Of a DNA stretch of 64,000 bases, positions 27,221 through 37,038 are shown piece by piece. The DNA lies in contig JAQBQB010000002.1 of NCBI GenBank assembly GCA_028287235.1, positions 186,001 to 250,000 on the forward strand. Direction: 5' to 3'. This DNA comes from Gemmatimonadota bacterium. Its GTDB lineage: Bacteria; Gemmatimonadota; Gemmatimonadetes; Gemmatimonadales; Gemmatimonadaceae. Both the position numbers and the translations under genes were made by a program. How positions within the stretch are numbered: the stretch's first letter is position 1; the number at the start of each line of letters is the position of its first letter. The notes beneath the pieces are model-generated. The model did not search any database. It saw only the letters and a list, made by a program, of their open reading frames with translations, and was not told where the DNA came from.

Positions 27221-28936
27221 CTATCTCGCGCCCGCCACACACCGGAACCCCGTGTTCGGCAACTCCGACCCGCCCGCAGTCACGCGCAAGTGACCGCGCC
27301 ACCAACCCGTCGCGACCGTGTCCGCCGTATCGAACGCACCGCCGCGGATCACGCGATGCTCCGACATCGAGTCCGGCAACGCCGCGGCGCCGGGATATGA
27401 CGCCATCGGGGAGCTTGTCCACTCCCAGACGTTCCCGCTCATGTCCTCGACGCCCTCCGGCGTCGCGCCCCGCGGAAAGCTGCCGACCGGAACAGGCCCC
27501 GGGCGGTGCGCTGACTCGGTGTTCGCGCTCGCCGGTTGCCGCGCATCGCCATACGGAAACACACGCCCTGTGCGACCGCGCGCCGCCGCTTCCCACTCGA
27601 GCTCCGTCGGAAGACGGCCGCCGTCCCGATACTTCCACGCGCAGTAGTTGGCGGCATCCGCCCACGTCACACGCGTCACCGGCATTCGGTCGGCGGGACG
27701 CGCGCCGCGCCACGGCGGAGGCGCCTGAGTCGCTATTACAAATTTCTCGTAGTCGCCGACGGTGACCTCGGTGCGCTCGATCTGAAACGCATCGAGGTGC
27801 ACGACGTGCCGCGGGCGGACGATCGCCGGACCGTCGTCACTTCCGATGACGTACTCCCCAGCGGGGATGGCGGCGAGCGCAGAAACCAACGCCGTCGGCG
27901 CGGCGGTCGTGGTCGCGGCCGCGCCGGTTGCGGTGCGTCGCGCCGATAGCGCGTATGCGCCGGCGGCGACGGCAACGAGCGTCGCGAAGCCGATCCCGAT
28001 ACGCCGCGCGCCGGCCCGCGGCGTTCGGGTCGCGGCAGCACGACCTACCGGTGGCCTCGTCGTCGATGCACTCGTTGCAACGGCGCCCGACGTCGACGGC
28101 CCGCCACCGCCAAACGCGCGCACAACATCGTGCGCCGTCTGCGGCCGCGCGGCGGGATCGGCGGCGAGGCACGCCGTGATCGCCGCGTCGACGTGCGGCG
28201 GAACGTCGGTGCGCACGTTGCTCACGGAATCGGGCGGACCCGCGAGGCGCTTCATCATCGCGGCCATCGGCGTCGGCCCCTCGAATGGAACCCGGCCCGC
28301 GAGCAGCTCGTACGCCATCACGCCCAGGGCATAGATGTCGACGCGATGGTCGACGGCTTCGCCGGTCACCTGCTCGGGCGAGAGATACGCCGGAGTGCCG
28401 AGCATGATGCCGGTCGCCGTGAGCTGCGCGAGATCCGCGCTGCGCGCGATGCCGAAGTCCGTCACGAGACAACGGCCCGACTCGGCGTCGACGAGAATGT
28501 TCGGCGGCTTGATGTCGCGATGGATCACGCCGCGTTTGTGCGCATGCGCGAGCGCGCTCGCGACCTCCGATACGATGCGCACGACGTCGTCGACCGGCAG
28601 CGGTCCCTCACGCTCGAGGCGATCGGCAATCGAACCGCCGGCGATGCAGGGCATCGCGAGATACAGCAGATCGTCGCGCTGTCCGATGAAGTGCAGCGGA
28701 ATGATGTTCGGATGCGACAGACCCGCGATCGTCTCCGCTTCGCGTCGAAAGCGCTCGAGCATCGACTTCGATGTGATGATGTCGGGCGACAACACCTTCA
28801 CGGCGAGATCGCGCTTCAGCGCCAGATCGAGTACGAGATAGACGACGGCGAAGCCGCCCTCGCCGAGCGGGCGAACGACTTCATAGCCATCGCCGAGCGC
28901 GGCGCCGAGTTGCTCGGCGAGGGGATCGCCGTTCAT
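27221..28936 (-). CDS. Ser/Thr protein kinase fused to a formylglycine-generating-enzyme-like domain
   Basis: A 571-residue protein. Residues ~18-280 are a Hanks-type kinase: glycine loop LGEGGFAVVY, AVKVL lysine, catalytic loop IHRDIKPPN, DFGIA and GTPAYLSPEQ. A Ser/Thr/Pro linker and one membrane helix (IGIGFATLVAVAAGAYALSA) follow. The C-terminal ~220 residues are a sulfatase-modifying-factor/FGE-like domain (PAGEYVIGSDDG; VTRVTWADAANYCAWK; GRLPTELEWEAAARG; GNVWEWTSS; HRVIRGGAFD; NTGFRCV). In this family the outer domain usually serves as a sensor or ligand-binding module, not as an enzyme. ATG at 28936 is used; the open frame continuing to 30673 is only the antisense of the next gene. It is divergent from two TPR genes. 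Confidence 0.88.
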   Translation of the reverse strand: MNGDPLAEQLGAALGDGYEVVRPLGEGGFAVVYLVLDLALKRDLAVKVLSPDIITSKSMLERFRREAETIAGLSHPNIIPLHFIGQRDDLLYLAMPCIAGGSIADRLEREGPLPVDDVVRIVSEVASALAHAHKRGVIHRDIKPPNILVDAESGRCLVTDFGIARSADLAQLTATGIMLGTPAYLSPEQVTGEAVDHRVDIYALGVMAYELLAGRVPFEGPTPMAAMMKRLAGPPDSVSNVRTDVPPHVDAAITACLAADPAARPQTAHDVVRAFGGGGPSTSGAVATSASTTRPPVGRAAATRTPRAGARRIGIGFATLVAVAAGAYALSARRTATGAAATTTAAPTALVSALAAIPAGEYVIGSDDGPAIVRPRHVVHLDAFQIERTEVTVGDYEKFVIATQAPPPWRGARPADRMPVTRVTWADAANYCAWKYRDGGRLPTELEWEAAARGRTGRVFPYGDARQPASANTESAHRPGPVPVGSFPRGATPEGVEDMSGNVWEWTSSPMASYPGAAALPDSMSEHRVIRGGAFDTADTVATGWWRGHLRVTAGGSELPNTGFRCVAGAR

Positions 28937-29089
28937 CGCGGCGGCGGCGGTGGCGTCGGCATTTTGCTCTGATAGTACACGCGCCGTCGCGCGGCGTCGA
29001 GAGCGCCGCGGTACTGGCGGCCCGCACTCGAGCAGGTAGCTTGTGTGATCGCCCCACGCCCCGCCCTCCCTCTCCGCGACGCCGGCACA

Positions 29090-31408
29090 ATGGCCCGCTT
29101 CCCAATCATCGTCGCGCTGCTGGCCCTCGCCTCGGTCCGTGCGAGCGCGCAGTGCCCCGACGGAACCGCGCCGCCGTGCCAACGGGTCGCGACGTCGCAA
29201 CTCACGCGCCGAGCCGAGCCGCGCGCGCTCGGCGAGCGTGCCTGGGTCGTCGTGCCGTTCGCGAATGTCGCGAAGGCGCAGGAGATCGACTGGCTTCGCG
29301 ACGCGAGCGTCAACCTGCTCTCCCTCGATTTGAGCCGGTGGTCGGACATCGTCGTCGTCGACGACAAACACGTCGGCGATCTGTTGCGCGAGTTGCCACC
29401 CGCGCGCCTCGCCGGCCTCACGCTGAGCGACGGGCTGGGCATCGCGCGACGGGCCGGCGCGGCGACGCTCGTGATGGGCGATTTCGTGAAGGTCGGGCGT
29501 ACGATCCGCATCATCGCCAACGTCTTCGACACGAAGACGGGAACTCGCATCCGTACCGTGCAGCAGAGCACCGATGCCGATTCCCTGCTCGGGGCCTTTG
29601 GACCGCTCGCGCGCTCGGTGTTGTCGGTGCCGCCCCCGGCCGACGCGAAGCTCGGCGCGGTTGGCACGTCGCGCGTCGACGCGTATCGCGAATACCTGCT
29701 CGGCGAGAGTGCGCTGAACCGGTTCGAGCTCACGAACGCCAAGCAACATTTGTCGAAGGCGCTCACCTTGGATTCGACATTCGCGCTGGCGCACTTCAAG
29801 CTCGCGCTCGCGATTCACTGGGACGGCGCCTCGGACGACACGACCGAACGTACCCACGCACTGAGTGCCGCGCGGCTGGGCGGATCGCTTCCGCCGCGAG
29901 AGCGGGCGCTCATCAGTGCGCGCGTCGCGCTGGCAAATGGCGAGACCGAGCGCTCGTGCGCCGCGGTGCGTGGGCTCGCGGCGAAGGATTCGTCGGATGT
30001 CGAGGCGCTCTACGCGATCGGCGAATGTGAGTACCACGGCGGACGCATCCTCGAACGAATCGACTCGAGCCATGCGCGCCTGCGTGGAAACTGGAACGTG
30101 GCGATCGCCGCGTTCCGGCGTGTGCTGTGGCTCGATCCGACGTATCACCCGGCATTCGAGCATATCCTCGACGCGTTGACGAGGGACCGCTTCATCGTCT
30201 GCGCGTCCGCGGAGTTCAGCTGTGGCAACGATCCGAATTCCTGGCTGGTCATCGCGCTGCGCGACGCCGATTCCCTGCTCATCGTCCCGCTGCGGTCGCG
30301 GTCGGCCGAGCTGTCGGCGGCACAAATACGCTCCGAACGCGAGCGAGCTCCCCTCCTCAACAAACGCGCGGCGCAACGCATCGCCGAGGAGTGGGTCACC
30401 GCGGGTCCGTCCGAGGCGCGAGCACACCTCGATCTCGCGAGCGTCGACCTCGCGCTCGGTGAGATCGATCGCGCGAGCGACGAGCTGCAAACGATCGGGG
30501 CCGCGGTCGACGAGAACACGCGTCTCGCGAGCCTCACCAGCCGCGTCCACATCGCGATCATCCGCGGCCGGGGTGCCGAGGCGCACGCCGTGTTCGATAC
30601 GCTGGTGCGGTTGTCGGCAAAGACAATCGACTACGGCGGTCCCAATGCCATGTTGAGCGCGACATTCGGCCACTTCGCGCCGGTCACCGCCGCGCTTCGA
30701 CGGCTGGGCGAAGAGGGGCGGTGGTCACCCGCCAAGCTGCAGTACTGGATGGACCAGCCGCGCGTCATGCTTGGCGTGCCCTCGGACAGCGCCGGCGCCC
30801 ACGAGCACCGATATTGGAGTTCTCTCACCGCCGACACCGCGTGCGCCGCCGGCGCGCCGCGCTGCCGAACGACGGCACTGCTGCCGTCGCTCGCGTATGG
30901 TCTGCGCATGCATCGCGATTGGTGGCCGCCCTTCCCGGTCACCGCCGCCGGTTTCCGGTTCGGGCCGGCCGAGGCAATCGTACGTCAGCGGCGCGACCTG
31001 CTGTCGTCAGCGGTAGTGGGGCTCGAACAGATCACCCGCAGTCGGATCAATGCCGGCGCGATCGATCAGGCGACCGGGGTGATCGCGGCGGACGCCGCAC
31101 TCGCCGCGAACGACACTGTGGCAGCGCGGCGCAATACGCGATTCTTCGTCGACTCGGTCGCGCCGATGGCGGTATGGATCTCGGCTGGTGCGCCGCTGGG
31201 CGGATCGGAGACGCTTCAGTCGCGATGGCTTCTGTTGCCGCGCATGATGCTCCTGCGCGCCGAGCTTGCCGACGCGGCGCGCGACATGGATGAGGCGCGC
31301 GAGTGGTACGCCAAAGTGCTCAGCCTGTGGTCCGACGCCGATCCGGAGCTGCAACCGACGGTGTCGCGCATTCGCGCGGCGTTGGCGAGGGCCGGCGGCA
31401 CGCCCTGA
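29090..31408 (+). CDS. Secreted TPR protein with FlgO/TolB-like N-terminal domain (copy 1)
   Basis: A 772-residue protein with a signal peptide (MARFPIIVALLALASVRASAQ) followed by CPDGTAPPC. Residues ~50-190 form an alpha/beta domain (WVVVPFANVAKAQEIDWLRD; LGIARRAGAATLVMGDFVKV; IIANVFDTKTG) like the FlgO/TolB-N domain often linked to kinases. The rest is TPR-like helices (FELTNAKQHLSKALTLDSTF; NVAIAAFRRVLWLDPTYHPAFEH) ending EWYAKVLSLWSDADPELQP. It is a paralogue of the next gene along the full length. ATG at 29090 begins the signal peptide. It is transcribed divergently from the kinase gene, so shared regulation is likely. Confidence 0.82.
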   Translation: MARFPIIVALLALASVRASAQCPDGTAPPCQRVATSQLTRRAEPRALGERAWVVVPFANVAKAQEIDWLRDASVNLLSLDLSRWSDIVVVDDKHVGDLLRELPPARLAGLTLSDGLGIARRAGAATLVMGDFVKVGRTIRIIANVFDTKTGTRIRTVQQSTDADSLLGAFGPLARSVLSVPPPADAKLGAVGTSRVDAYREYLLGESALNRFELTNAKQHLSKALTLDSTFALAHFKLALAIHWDGASDDTTERTHALSAARLGGSLPPRERALISARVALANGETERSCAAVRGLAAKDSSDVEALYAIGECEYHGGRILERIDSSHARLRGNWNVAIAAFRRVLWLDPTYHPAFEHILDALTRDRFIVCASAEFSCGNDPNSWLVIALRDADSLLIVPLRSRSAELSAAQIRSERERAPLLNKRAAQRIAEEWVTAGPSEARAHLDLASVDLALGEIDRASDELQTIGAAVDENTRLASLTSRVHIAIIRGRGAEAHAVFDTLVRLSAKTIDYGGPNAMLSATFGHFAPVTAALRRLGEEGRWSPAKLQYWMDQPRVMLGVPSDSAGAHEHRYWSSLTADTACAAGAPRCRTTALLPSLAYGLRMHRDWWPPFPVTAAGFRFGPAEAIVRQRRDLLSSAVVGLEQITRSRINAGAIDQATGVIAADAALAANDTVAARRNTRFFVDSVAPMAVWISAGAPLGGSETLQSRWLLLPRMMLLRAELADAARDMDEAREWYAKVLSLWSDADPELQPTVSRIRAALARAGGTP

Positions 31409-31504
31409 CTGACGAGCGGCGCCCGACGCTTCCGCTGGCAACCGTACAGGGACGGCGACGCTGTAGCCGATGGCGGCGCGAGCGCGGACGTCATAGCTTG
31501 GCTC

Positions 31505-33862
31505 ATGGATCAGCGACGACTCGATGTTCGTGCCGGCGCGCGCGCGATGGCGGCTCTGTTCGTGTCGTTGGCACCGGGCGTGGCGCGCGCGCAGTGCCCC
31601 GATGGTACTCCCCCTCCGTGCCATTCGGCGGCCACTGTCAGCCGGCGCGCCGCGCCCGCGCTGAGCGATCGCATGTGGATCGTCGTGCCCTTCACGAACG
31701 TGACGCGCGCGCCGGACCTCGAGTGGCTGCGCGATGCGAGCGTCAATCTCCTCTCGCTCGACCTCGGACGCTGGACCGACATCGGCGTCGTGGACGACAA
31801 GCGAGTCGCCGACCTGCTCCGAACGCTTCCGGTCTCGCGCGCTGCACAGGCGCTGTCATTGGGCGACGGCATCGCGCTTGCTCGCCAGGCAGGTGCTGGC
31901 CGGCTGGTGATGGGCGACTTCATCAAGGTGGGGCGTGGTACCCGTCTCGTCGCCAACGTGTTCGAGGTGCGCAGCGGAACAAGGCTTCGTTCCGTGCAGC
32001 AGCCGGTACCCGATCCGGACTCGCTGCTCTCCGCATTCGGGCCACTCGCGCGAGCGGTGCTGGCGGTCGCGCCGCCGCGCGACGCGAGCGTCGGTGCCAC
32101 CGGAACGACCAGCGCCGACGCCTATCGCGAATACCTCGCGGGACTCGCGTCCCTCCACCAATTCGAGCTCACGAATGCGCGTCGTCATCTTCTCGCGGCG
32201 CTCAAGTTCGATTCCACGTTCGCGCTCGCGCACTACAAGCTGTCCATCGCGATGCACTGGACGGCCCTGCGTCTGACCGATGCCGAGCGCGCGCGCGGGT
32301 CCGACGTCGAGCGGGCCCACGCCGTTGCGGCCGCCCGACTGGGTGGTGCCTTGCCTCCGCGCGAGCGCGCGCTCATCAGCAGTCGCCTCGCGTCGTCATC
32401 CGGTGATCCCGAGCGTGCGTGCACCACGTTGGCAACGCTCGTGCAGCATGACTCCCTCGACGTCGAGGCGCTCTATGCGCTCGGCGACTGCCGCTTCCAC
32501 GCGGGATATCTCCCACCCGAGCCCACGGCCGACACCACGCGTGGGCGCTTCCGCGGAGATTGGAATGGCGCCATCGCGGCGTTCCGGCGCGTGCTCGTCA
32601 TCGACCCGAGCTACCATCCTGCCTTCGAGCACGTGATCGACATGCTCGCCACGACACAGGTGACGGTGTGCGCCGTGGAACGGCCAGGCTGTGGGAACGA
32701 CTTGGGGACGTATGCGGGCTGGGTCATTCGGGATGCCGATACGCTCCTGATACAGCCCGTGCGGGGCAACTCCACGGTGAAGACGCCGATGCGCGCGCGG
32801 CAGGACTCGACGCGTTCACCCCTGCTGAACCTCCGGGAGGCGCGGCGAATCGCGCGCGAGTGGGCGGACGCGGGTCCGGGCGAGGCACGTGCTCACCTCA
32901 ACCTCGCGAAGCTCGACATGCAGCTCGGCGAGCTCGCGGCAGCCAAGGCGGAGCTCGCGCTCATTCCGGCGAACGGCGATGCAACGGCGCGTACCAACGC
33001 GCTGGAAGCTCGCGTGCAAGTGGCGATCATGCTCGGCGAGGGCGATGCTGGCCGAGCAGCGCTCGACACACTTTCGCGCGAGTTGCCTGACGACTCGACG
33101 AAGGCGCTACGGATTGGAGGGCTCGAGGCGCCTTTCGGACGCGTGCATCCGATGTTGGCCGCCATCGATGCATACGGGGCATCGCAGGGTTGGTCGGCGG
33201 AGCGCCGCACCTATGCACGACATCGTCCCTATGCAATGCTGGGCGTCCCCCTGGCATCCATGGCCGAGGACGAGCGGCGTTACGGGCAATCAATTCCGGG
33301 CGATACGCTCTGTGCCGCCGGCCGCCCACGCTGTCGTAGCACCGAGCTGTTCTTCACGATGGCGTACCTGCCTCGCGTGCCGCGAGCGTGGTCGCCGTAC
33401 AATTCACGCGGGGCCACGAGCATCCGGTTCTTCGGATCGCACGCGATCTGGCTGCGCGACACGTCATACGAGCGCACCGTCGCGGAACTTCTCGATTCGC
33501 TCGGGACGGCATCGCGCCGATCGGGGAACGACGACCTCGCGATACCCCTGCACGCGAGCGAGATCTACCTCGCGCTCGGCGATTCGCTGAGTGCCCTTCG
33601 CGCGACTCGGACGTTCACCGACTCGACGTTGGCGGTGCTGGCGCGCATCTCGACCAGCAACGATGCGTGGGAATGGCCGTACCTGCTCTCGCCGCGGATG
33701 ATGAAGCAGCGCGGCGACCTCGCGGCACGGATGGGCTATCCCGACGAGGCGCGTGGATGGTACGAGCGGGTGTTGAGCCTCTGGTCGGATGCCGATCCCG
33801 AATTCAAGCCCGAGGTCGACCGCGTGCGAGCCGCCCTCGCGGCGACGACGACGAAACGCTGA
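31505..33862 (+). CDS. Secreted TPR protein with FlgO/TolB-like N-terminal domain (copy 2)
   Basis: A 785-residue paralogue of the preceding gene in the same order: signal peptide, CPDGTPPPC, WIVVPFTNVTRAPDLEWLRD, GDFIKVGRGTRLVANVFEV, then TPR-like repeats and the shared ending WYERVLSLWSDADPEFKP. Copies are collinear but well diverged, so the duplication is old. The gap between copies is about 100 bases, so they may form one transcript. Its stop is followed at once by an IS3 transposase fragment; the C-terminus still matches copy 1, so the insertion did not truncate the protein. The substrate or ligand is unknown. Confidence 0.82.
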   Translation: MDQRRLDVRAGARAMAALFVSLAPGVARAQCPDGTPPPCHSAATVSRRAAPALSDRMWIVVPFTNVTRAPDLEWLRDASVNLLSLDLGRWTDIGVVDDKRVADLLRTLPVSRAAQALSLGDGIALARQAGAGRLVMGDFIKVGRGTRLVANVFEVRSGTRLRSVQQPVPDPDSLLSAFGPLARAVLAVAPPRDASVGATGTTSADAYREYLAGLASLHQFELTNARRHLLAALKFDSTFALAHYKLSIAMHWTALRLTDAERARGSDVERAHAVAAARLGGALPPRERALISSRLASSSGDPERACTTLATLVQHDSLDVEALYALGDCRFHAGYLPPEPTADTTRGRFRGDWNGAIAAFRRVLVIDPSYHPAFEHVIDMLATTQVTVCAVERPGCGNDLGTYAGWVIRDADTLLIQPVRGNSTVKTPMRARQDSTRSPLLNLREARRIAREWADAGPGEARAHLNLAKLDMQLGELAAAKAELALIPANGDATARTNALEARVQVAIMLGEGDAGRAALDTLSRELPDDSTKALRIGGLEAPFGRVHPMLAAIDAYGASQGWSAERRTYARHRPYAMLGVPLASMAEDERRYGQSIPGDTLCAAGRPRCRSTELFFTMAYLPRVPRAWSPYNSRGATSIRFFGSHAIWLRDTSYERTVAELLDSLGTASRRSGNDDLAIPLHASEIYLALGDSLSALRATRTFTDSTLAVLARISTSNDAWEWPYLLSPRMMKQRGDLAARMGYPDEARGWYERVLSLWSDADPEFKPEVDRVRAALAATTTKR

Positions 33863-34733
33863 GTGACGTTGTCCCAGGAAAGGCGGGCAGGTCAAAAGCG
33901 GGAGACCTTCCGGATTGCCGTCGCTCGTGCGTGTCGGCTGGCGGGGCTGTCGCGCACGTCGTGGTATCACCGGAGCGCGGCGGACGACCAGCAGGTGTTG
34001 CGGCGACGTATCCGCGAGCTCGCGATGGCGCGGCCGCGGTTCGGGTACAATCGCCTTCACATTCTCTTACGGCGCGAGGGCTGGCGCGTGAACAAGAAGC
34101 GCGTGCGGCGGCTGTACCGGCTCGAAGGCCTGCAGGTGCGCATGCAGGTGCGCATGCGGGTGCGGCGGCGGAAGCACATGGCGCTCCGTCGCGGGCCGGC
34201 GCCAGTGCCAACGGGGCCGGCCCAGCGGTGGAGTATGGATGTCGTGCATGATCAGTCGTTCGACGGCCGCCCCTTTCGCGTGCTCACGGTGGTCGATCAG
34301 TGGAGTCGCGAGAGTCCCCGAGAGTCCCATGCTAGAGGTGGGGTTTTCGCTCACGGGAAAAAGCGTCGTGGCCGCTTTGGAACGGTTGCTCGTGGTCGCC
34401 GGATTGCCCGTGTCAATCACCGTCGATCACCTCACCGAGTTTATGTCGAAGGCGCTGGAAGCCTGGGCGTTCTACCGAGGGGTGCAGCTCGACTTCACAC
34501 GGCCGGGCAAACCCACGGACAACGGGCACATCGCGTCGTTCAACGGGCGCTTGCGCGACGAGTGCTTGAACGTGCATCAACTCCTGTCGATCGAGCACGC
34601 CCGGGCGACGATTGAAGCGTGGCGGCGGGACTACAACGAGGTGCGTCCACACGGCTCGCTCGGGGACCGGACCCCCGCCGAGTTCATCCAAGCACGTCAG
34701 GAACGACGGACCGAAAACGCGGGCTCGTTCTAG
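33863..34733 (+). pseudogene. IS3-family transposase (orfB), broken by a 10-bp duplication
   Basis: Two frames together give an IS3 orfB transposase. The helix-turn-helix-like start is LAGLSRTSWYHRS, then PRFGYNRLHILLRREGWRVN. The DDE domain has SMDVVHD (first Asp), ITVDHLTEF (second Asp, normally DNGTEF) and NGRLRDECLN (Glu), ending RPHGSLGDRTPAEF. The frame changes because the 10-mer CGAGAGTCCC occurs twice in tandem (34309-34318 and 34319-34328). Removing one copy restores WSRESPMLEVGFSLTGKSVV exactly. No orfA or clear terminal repeats are present, so this is a defective remnant. An in-frame 12-base duplication near 34130-34155 (LQVRMQVRM) is also visible. Confidence 0.9.
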
Positions 34734-35059
34734 CAATGAACGGTTCGCCTTTGGGACCAACGTCACGGCGACGCCCAGCCTGAGAAGTGATTGTTCACGG
34801 AGGGGGGAAGCGACCCAATTCCGGTACTCCGGCGAACCGGCTCGGCAATCGGACTCGGTGAAGCCTCGGTGGACCCGCATAGCTTCGAGGCCCATCCAGC
34901 CCCAGCACGCGGGCCGGGAGTCCAGCGCCTGCCACAGCAATAGAAGACAAGACACTCGTGCCGCCCGGCTACATCCTACGCTTGGCTGGGGTTGGACCCT
35001 GCGGGCAGGTGCCACTCTTCACTTGCCGACGGTGCGGAAGGCCTGCTTCCAAGGAAACG
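34734..35059. other. Gap after the IS3 remnant
   Basis: About 325 bases. It probably contains the lost right end of the insertion sequence and the promoter of the histidine kinase. I could not find an inverted repeat matching the left side. No gene is supported. Confidence 0.35.
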
Positions 35060-36697
35060 ATGAACCTAGAGCCGAGCTCCCACTGGGCACCGCCCGCGCG
35101 CAGTCCCCATCGGCGGTCTCGACGGACACTGGTGAGCCGCTACCTGCTCGCAGTCGTGCTGGTGCTGGCGGCCTTCGCGGGCAGCGCCGTGCTCAAGAGC
35201 CGCTGGAACGGGCCAAGCTTCCTCTTCTTCGTGCCGGTGATCGCCATCGCCGCGTGGCGTGGGGGCCGCGGACCGACGGTCGTCGCCACCACGCTGTCGT
35301 TCCTGCTGATCGACTGGTTTTTCATCCCTCCCGCCCGCTCGTTCGAGATCGTTGGACCGACCGCGATCCTGAATTCGATCGCTTTTCTCGTCCTGGCGGC
35401 GACCATCATCATCGCGATGGAGGCCCTTCAGCGAGCGCGCGCGCGCGCCGAGACGGTCGCGCTCCGTGCGTCGCGGCTGCTCGAGGTGACGACCGCGCTC
35501 TCGGAGGCGACGACGGTGGAGGAGGTCACGGCCGCCGTGCTGGACAAGGGACTCGCACTGCTGGAGGCGTCGCACGGAGTGCTCGTCCGGAGCGACGGTA
35601 CGCAGACGGAGCTGCTCGGCGTGAATGGGCTACCCGAGCTCGACGCGGAAACGCGCCGTCGTATGCTGGCGCCCGATACCGCGGGGCCGGTCATGGACTC
35701 GGTGCGCACGGGGCGACCAATCTGGCTGCGCTCCGTCGAGGAGTTCAGACGGCGCTACCCGTTGGCCTTCGAGGTACTGCACGCGGTCAACGATCCGCGT
35801 GCACTGGTCGCGGCCCCTCTGACCCATGGCGGAGAGACGTTCGGCGCCATCTCGTTCATCTTCGACGGCGCCTCTGCATTCGGCGTGGTCGACGAAACAT
35901 TCACGCTGCTGCTCGCGCAGGCGACGGGCACCGCCCTGTTCCGCGCCGGGAGCTACGACCTGGAGCGGCAGCGCCGGCGCGACGCCGAGACGCTGGCTCG
36001 CGCGCGAGAGGATGTGCTCGGCGTGGTCGCGCACGACCTCCGGAATCCATTGAGTGTCATCAGCGGAGCGACCCAGCTTCTCGTTGAGGAAGCGCTCACG
36101 CCGGCCGCCCGGGCCAAGCTTGGCAATACGTCGCACCGCGCGGTCAAGCAGATGAATCGGTTGATCGAGGATCTACTCGATGCCGTCCGGCTGCAGGCGG
36201 GGACGATGTCGCTCAATCTGGAGGTCGTCCCGGTGATCGACATCGTGCAGCAGAGTGAGGACACCTTCAGTCCGCTCGCCGAGACGCAGAAGATCAACTT
36301 CCGCGTTGACTGTGCGCCGCGCCCGGACATGGTTCGCGTAGACCCGGTGCGACTCTCGCAGGTGTTGGGCAATCTGATCGGCAATGCGCTCAAGTTCACG
36401 CCTGCCACAGGCACGGTGACTCTGCGGGTGGGGGCGCACTCGGGTCGAGCCTTGTTCGAGGTCGTCGACACGGGCCCTGGCATCGACCAGGCATACCTGC
36501 CGTATGTCTTTCAAGACTTCTGGCAGGCTCGGAAAGGTGATGGGCGTGGCGTAGGCCTCGGGCTCGCCATCGCGAAGGCGCTCGTGGAAGCGCACGGCGG
36601 CGAGCTCTGGGTCGAGAGTACGCGGGGCCTGGGCAGTGCCTTCTGCTTTACGGTCCCGCTGATCTCGCGAGAGTCGGAGGCGCCCAGCGTCTCTTGA
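35060..36697 (+). CDS. Membrane sensor histidine kinase (DUF4118-GAF-HisKA-HATPase)
   Basis: A 545-residue protein. Residues ~28-120 carry the DUF4118/KdpD-type membrane region with helices around YLLAVVLVLAAFAGSAV, FLFFVPVIAIAAWRGGRGPT and SIAFLVLAATIIIAM. A GAF domain follows (~135-285). The HisKA box is VLGVVAHDLRNPLSVISG (phospho-acceptor His). The ATPase has N box VLGNLIGNALKFTP, G1 VVDTGPGID and G2 GRGVGLGLAIAKALVEAHGG. It lacks the KdpD universal-stress domain. AAGGA at 35051-35055 precedes the ATG by 4 bases. No partner response regulator is adjacent, so it is an orphan sensor within a region of broken genes. Confidence 0.88.
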   Translation: MNLEPSSHWAPPARSPHRRSRRTLVSRYLLAVVLVLAAFAGSAVLKSRWNGPSFLFFVPVIAIAAWRGGRGPTVVATTLSFLLIDWFFIPPARSFEIVGPTAILNSIAFLVLAATIIIAMEALQRARARAETVALRASRLLEVTTALSEATTVEEVTAAVLDKGLALLEASHGVLVRSDGTQTELLGVNGLPELDAETRRRMLAPDTAGPVMDSVRTGRPIWLRSVEEFRRRYPLAFEVLHAVNDPRALVAAPLTHGGETFGAISFIFDGASAFGVVDETFTLLLAQATGTALFRAGSYDLERQRRRDAETLARAREDVLGVVAHDLRNPLSVISGATQLLVEEALTPAARAKLGNTSHRAVKQMNRLIEDLLDAVRLQAGTMSLNLEVVPVIDIVQQSEDTFSPLAETQKINFRVDCAPRPDMVRVDPVRLSQVLGNLIGNALKFTPATGTVTLRVGAHSGRALFEVVDTGPGIDQAYLPYVFQDFWQARKGDGRGVGLGLAIAKALVEAHGGELWVESTRGLGSAFCFTVPLISRESEAPSVS

Positions 36698-36729
36698 GAC
36701 GCCGTCGGCATCGTGATGTACGGAGTCGC

Positions 36730-36946
36730 CGGAGGCAGTTGGCCTTCGCATCCAGCGGGAGAATGGACGACAGAGAATCGCGCGCCTGTTCCTCATGGAA
36801 CCGGCAGATGGCATCGAGGATGACGGTGCCGGAGTTGCTCCGCGCGATCATCTCGAGCCGCCGGTTCTCGCCGGCCAGCGACCTGTCGGCCGTCGCCTCT
36901 GCTCGGTGACGTCGCCCTTCGTTCCCATTGGCCAGCTCTCCATGGA
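36730..36946 (-). pseudogene. PAS/GAF sensor-kinase remnant
   Basis: On the - strand GTKGDVTEQRR (a typical PAS C-terminus) is read in one frame. After a shift, GENRRLEMIARSNSGTVILD continues AICRFHEEQ...LSSILPLDAK. This is the usual start of a GAF domain in PAS-GAF sensor kinases. The coding potential ends near 36730. Only about 70 codons remain, so it is a scrap of a larger kinase. Identity rests on recognisable motifs; confidence is moderate. Confidence 0.5.
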
Positions 36947-37038
36947 CGACCGCCCGTTGACACGATTCATCGCCGTCGGCAGGGAGTCAAGCGAGCCGGA
37001 GGGCCAAGCGACGCTCGCCGATGCTCGCCGTAAGCCAC

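Noticed and set aside
28937-30673. N-terminal extension of the kinase-FGE frame by about 580 codons.
   Set aside because: The extension is the antisense of the first TPR gene, is Arg-rich, and has no family resemblance; the kinase domain begins naturally after the ATG at 28936.
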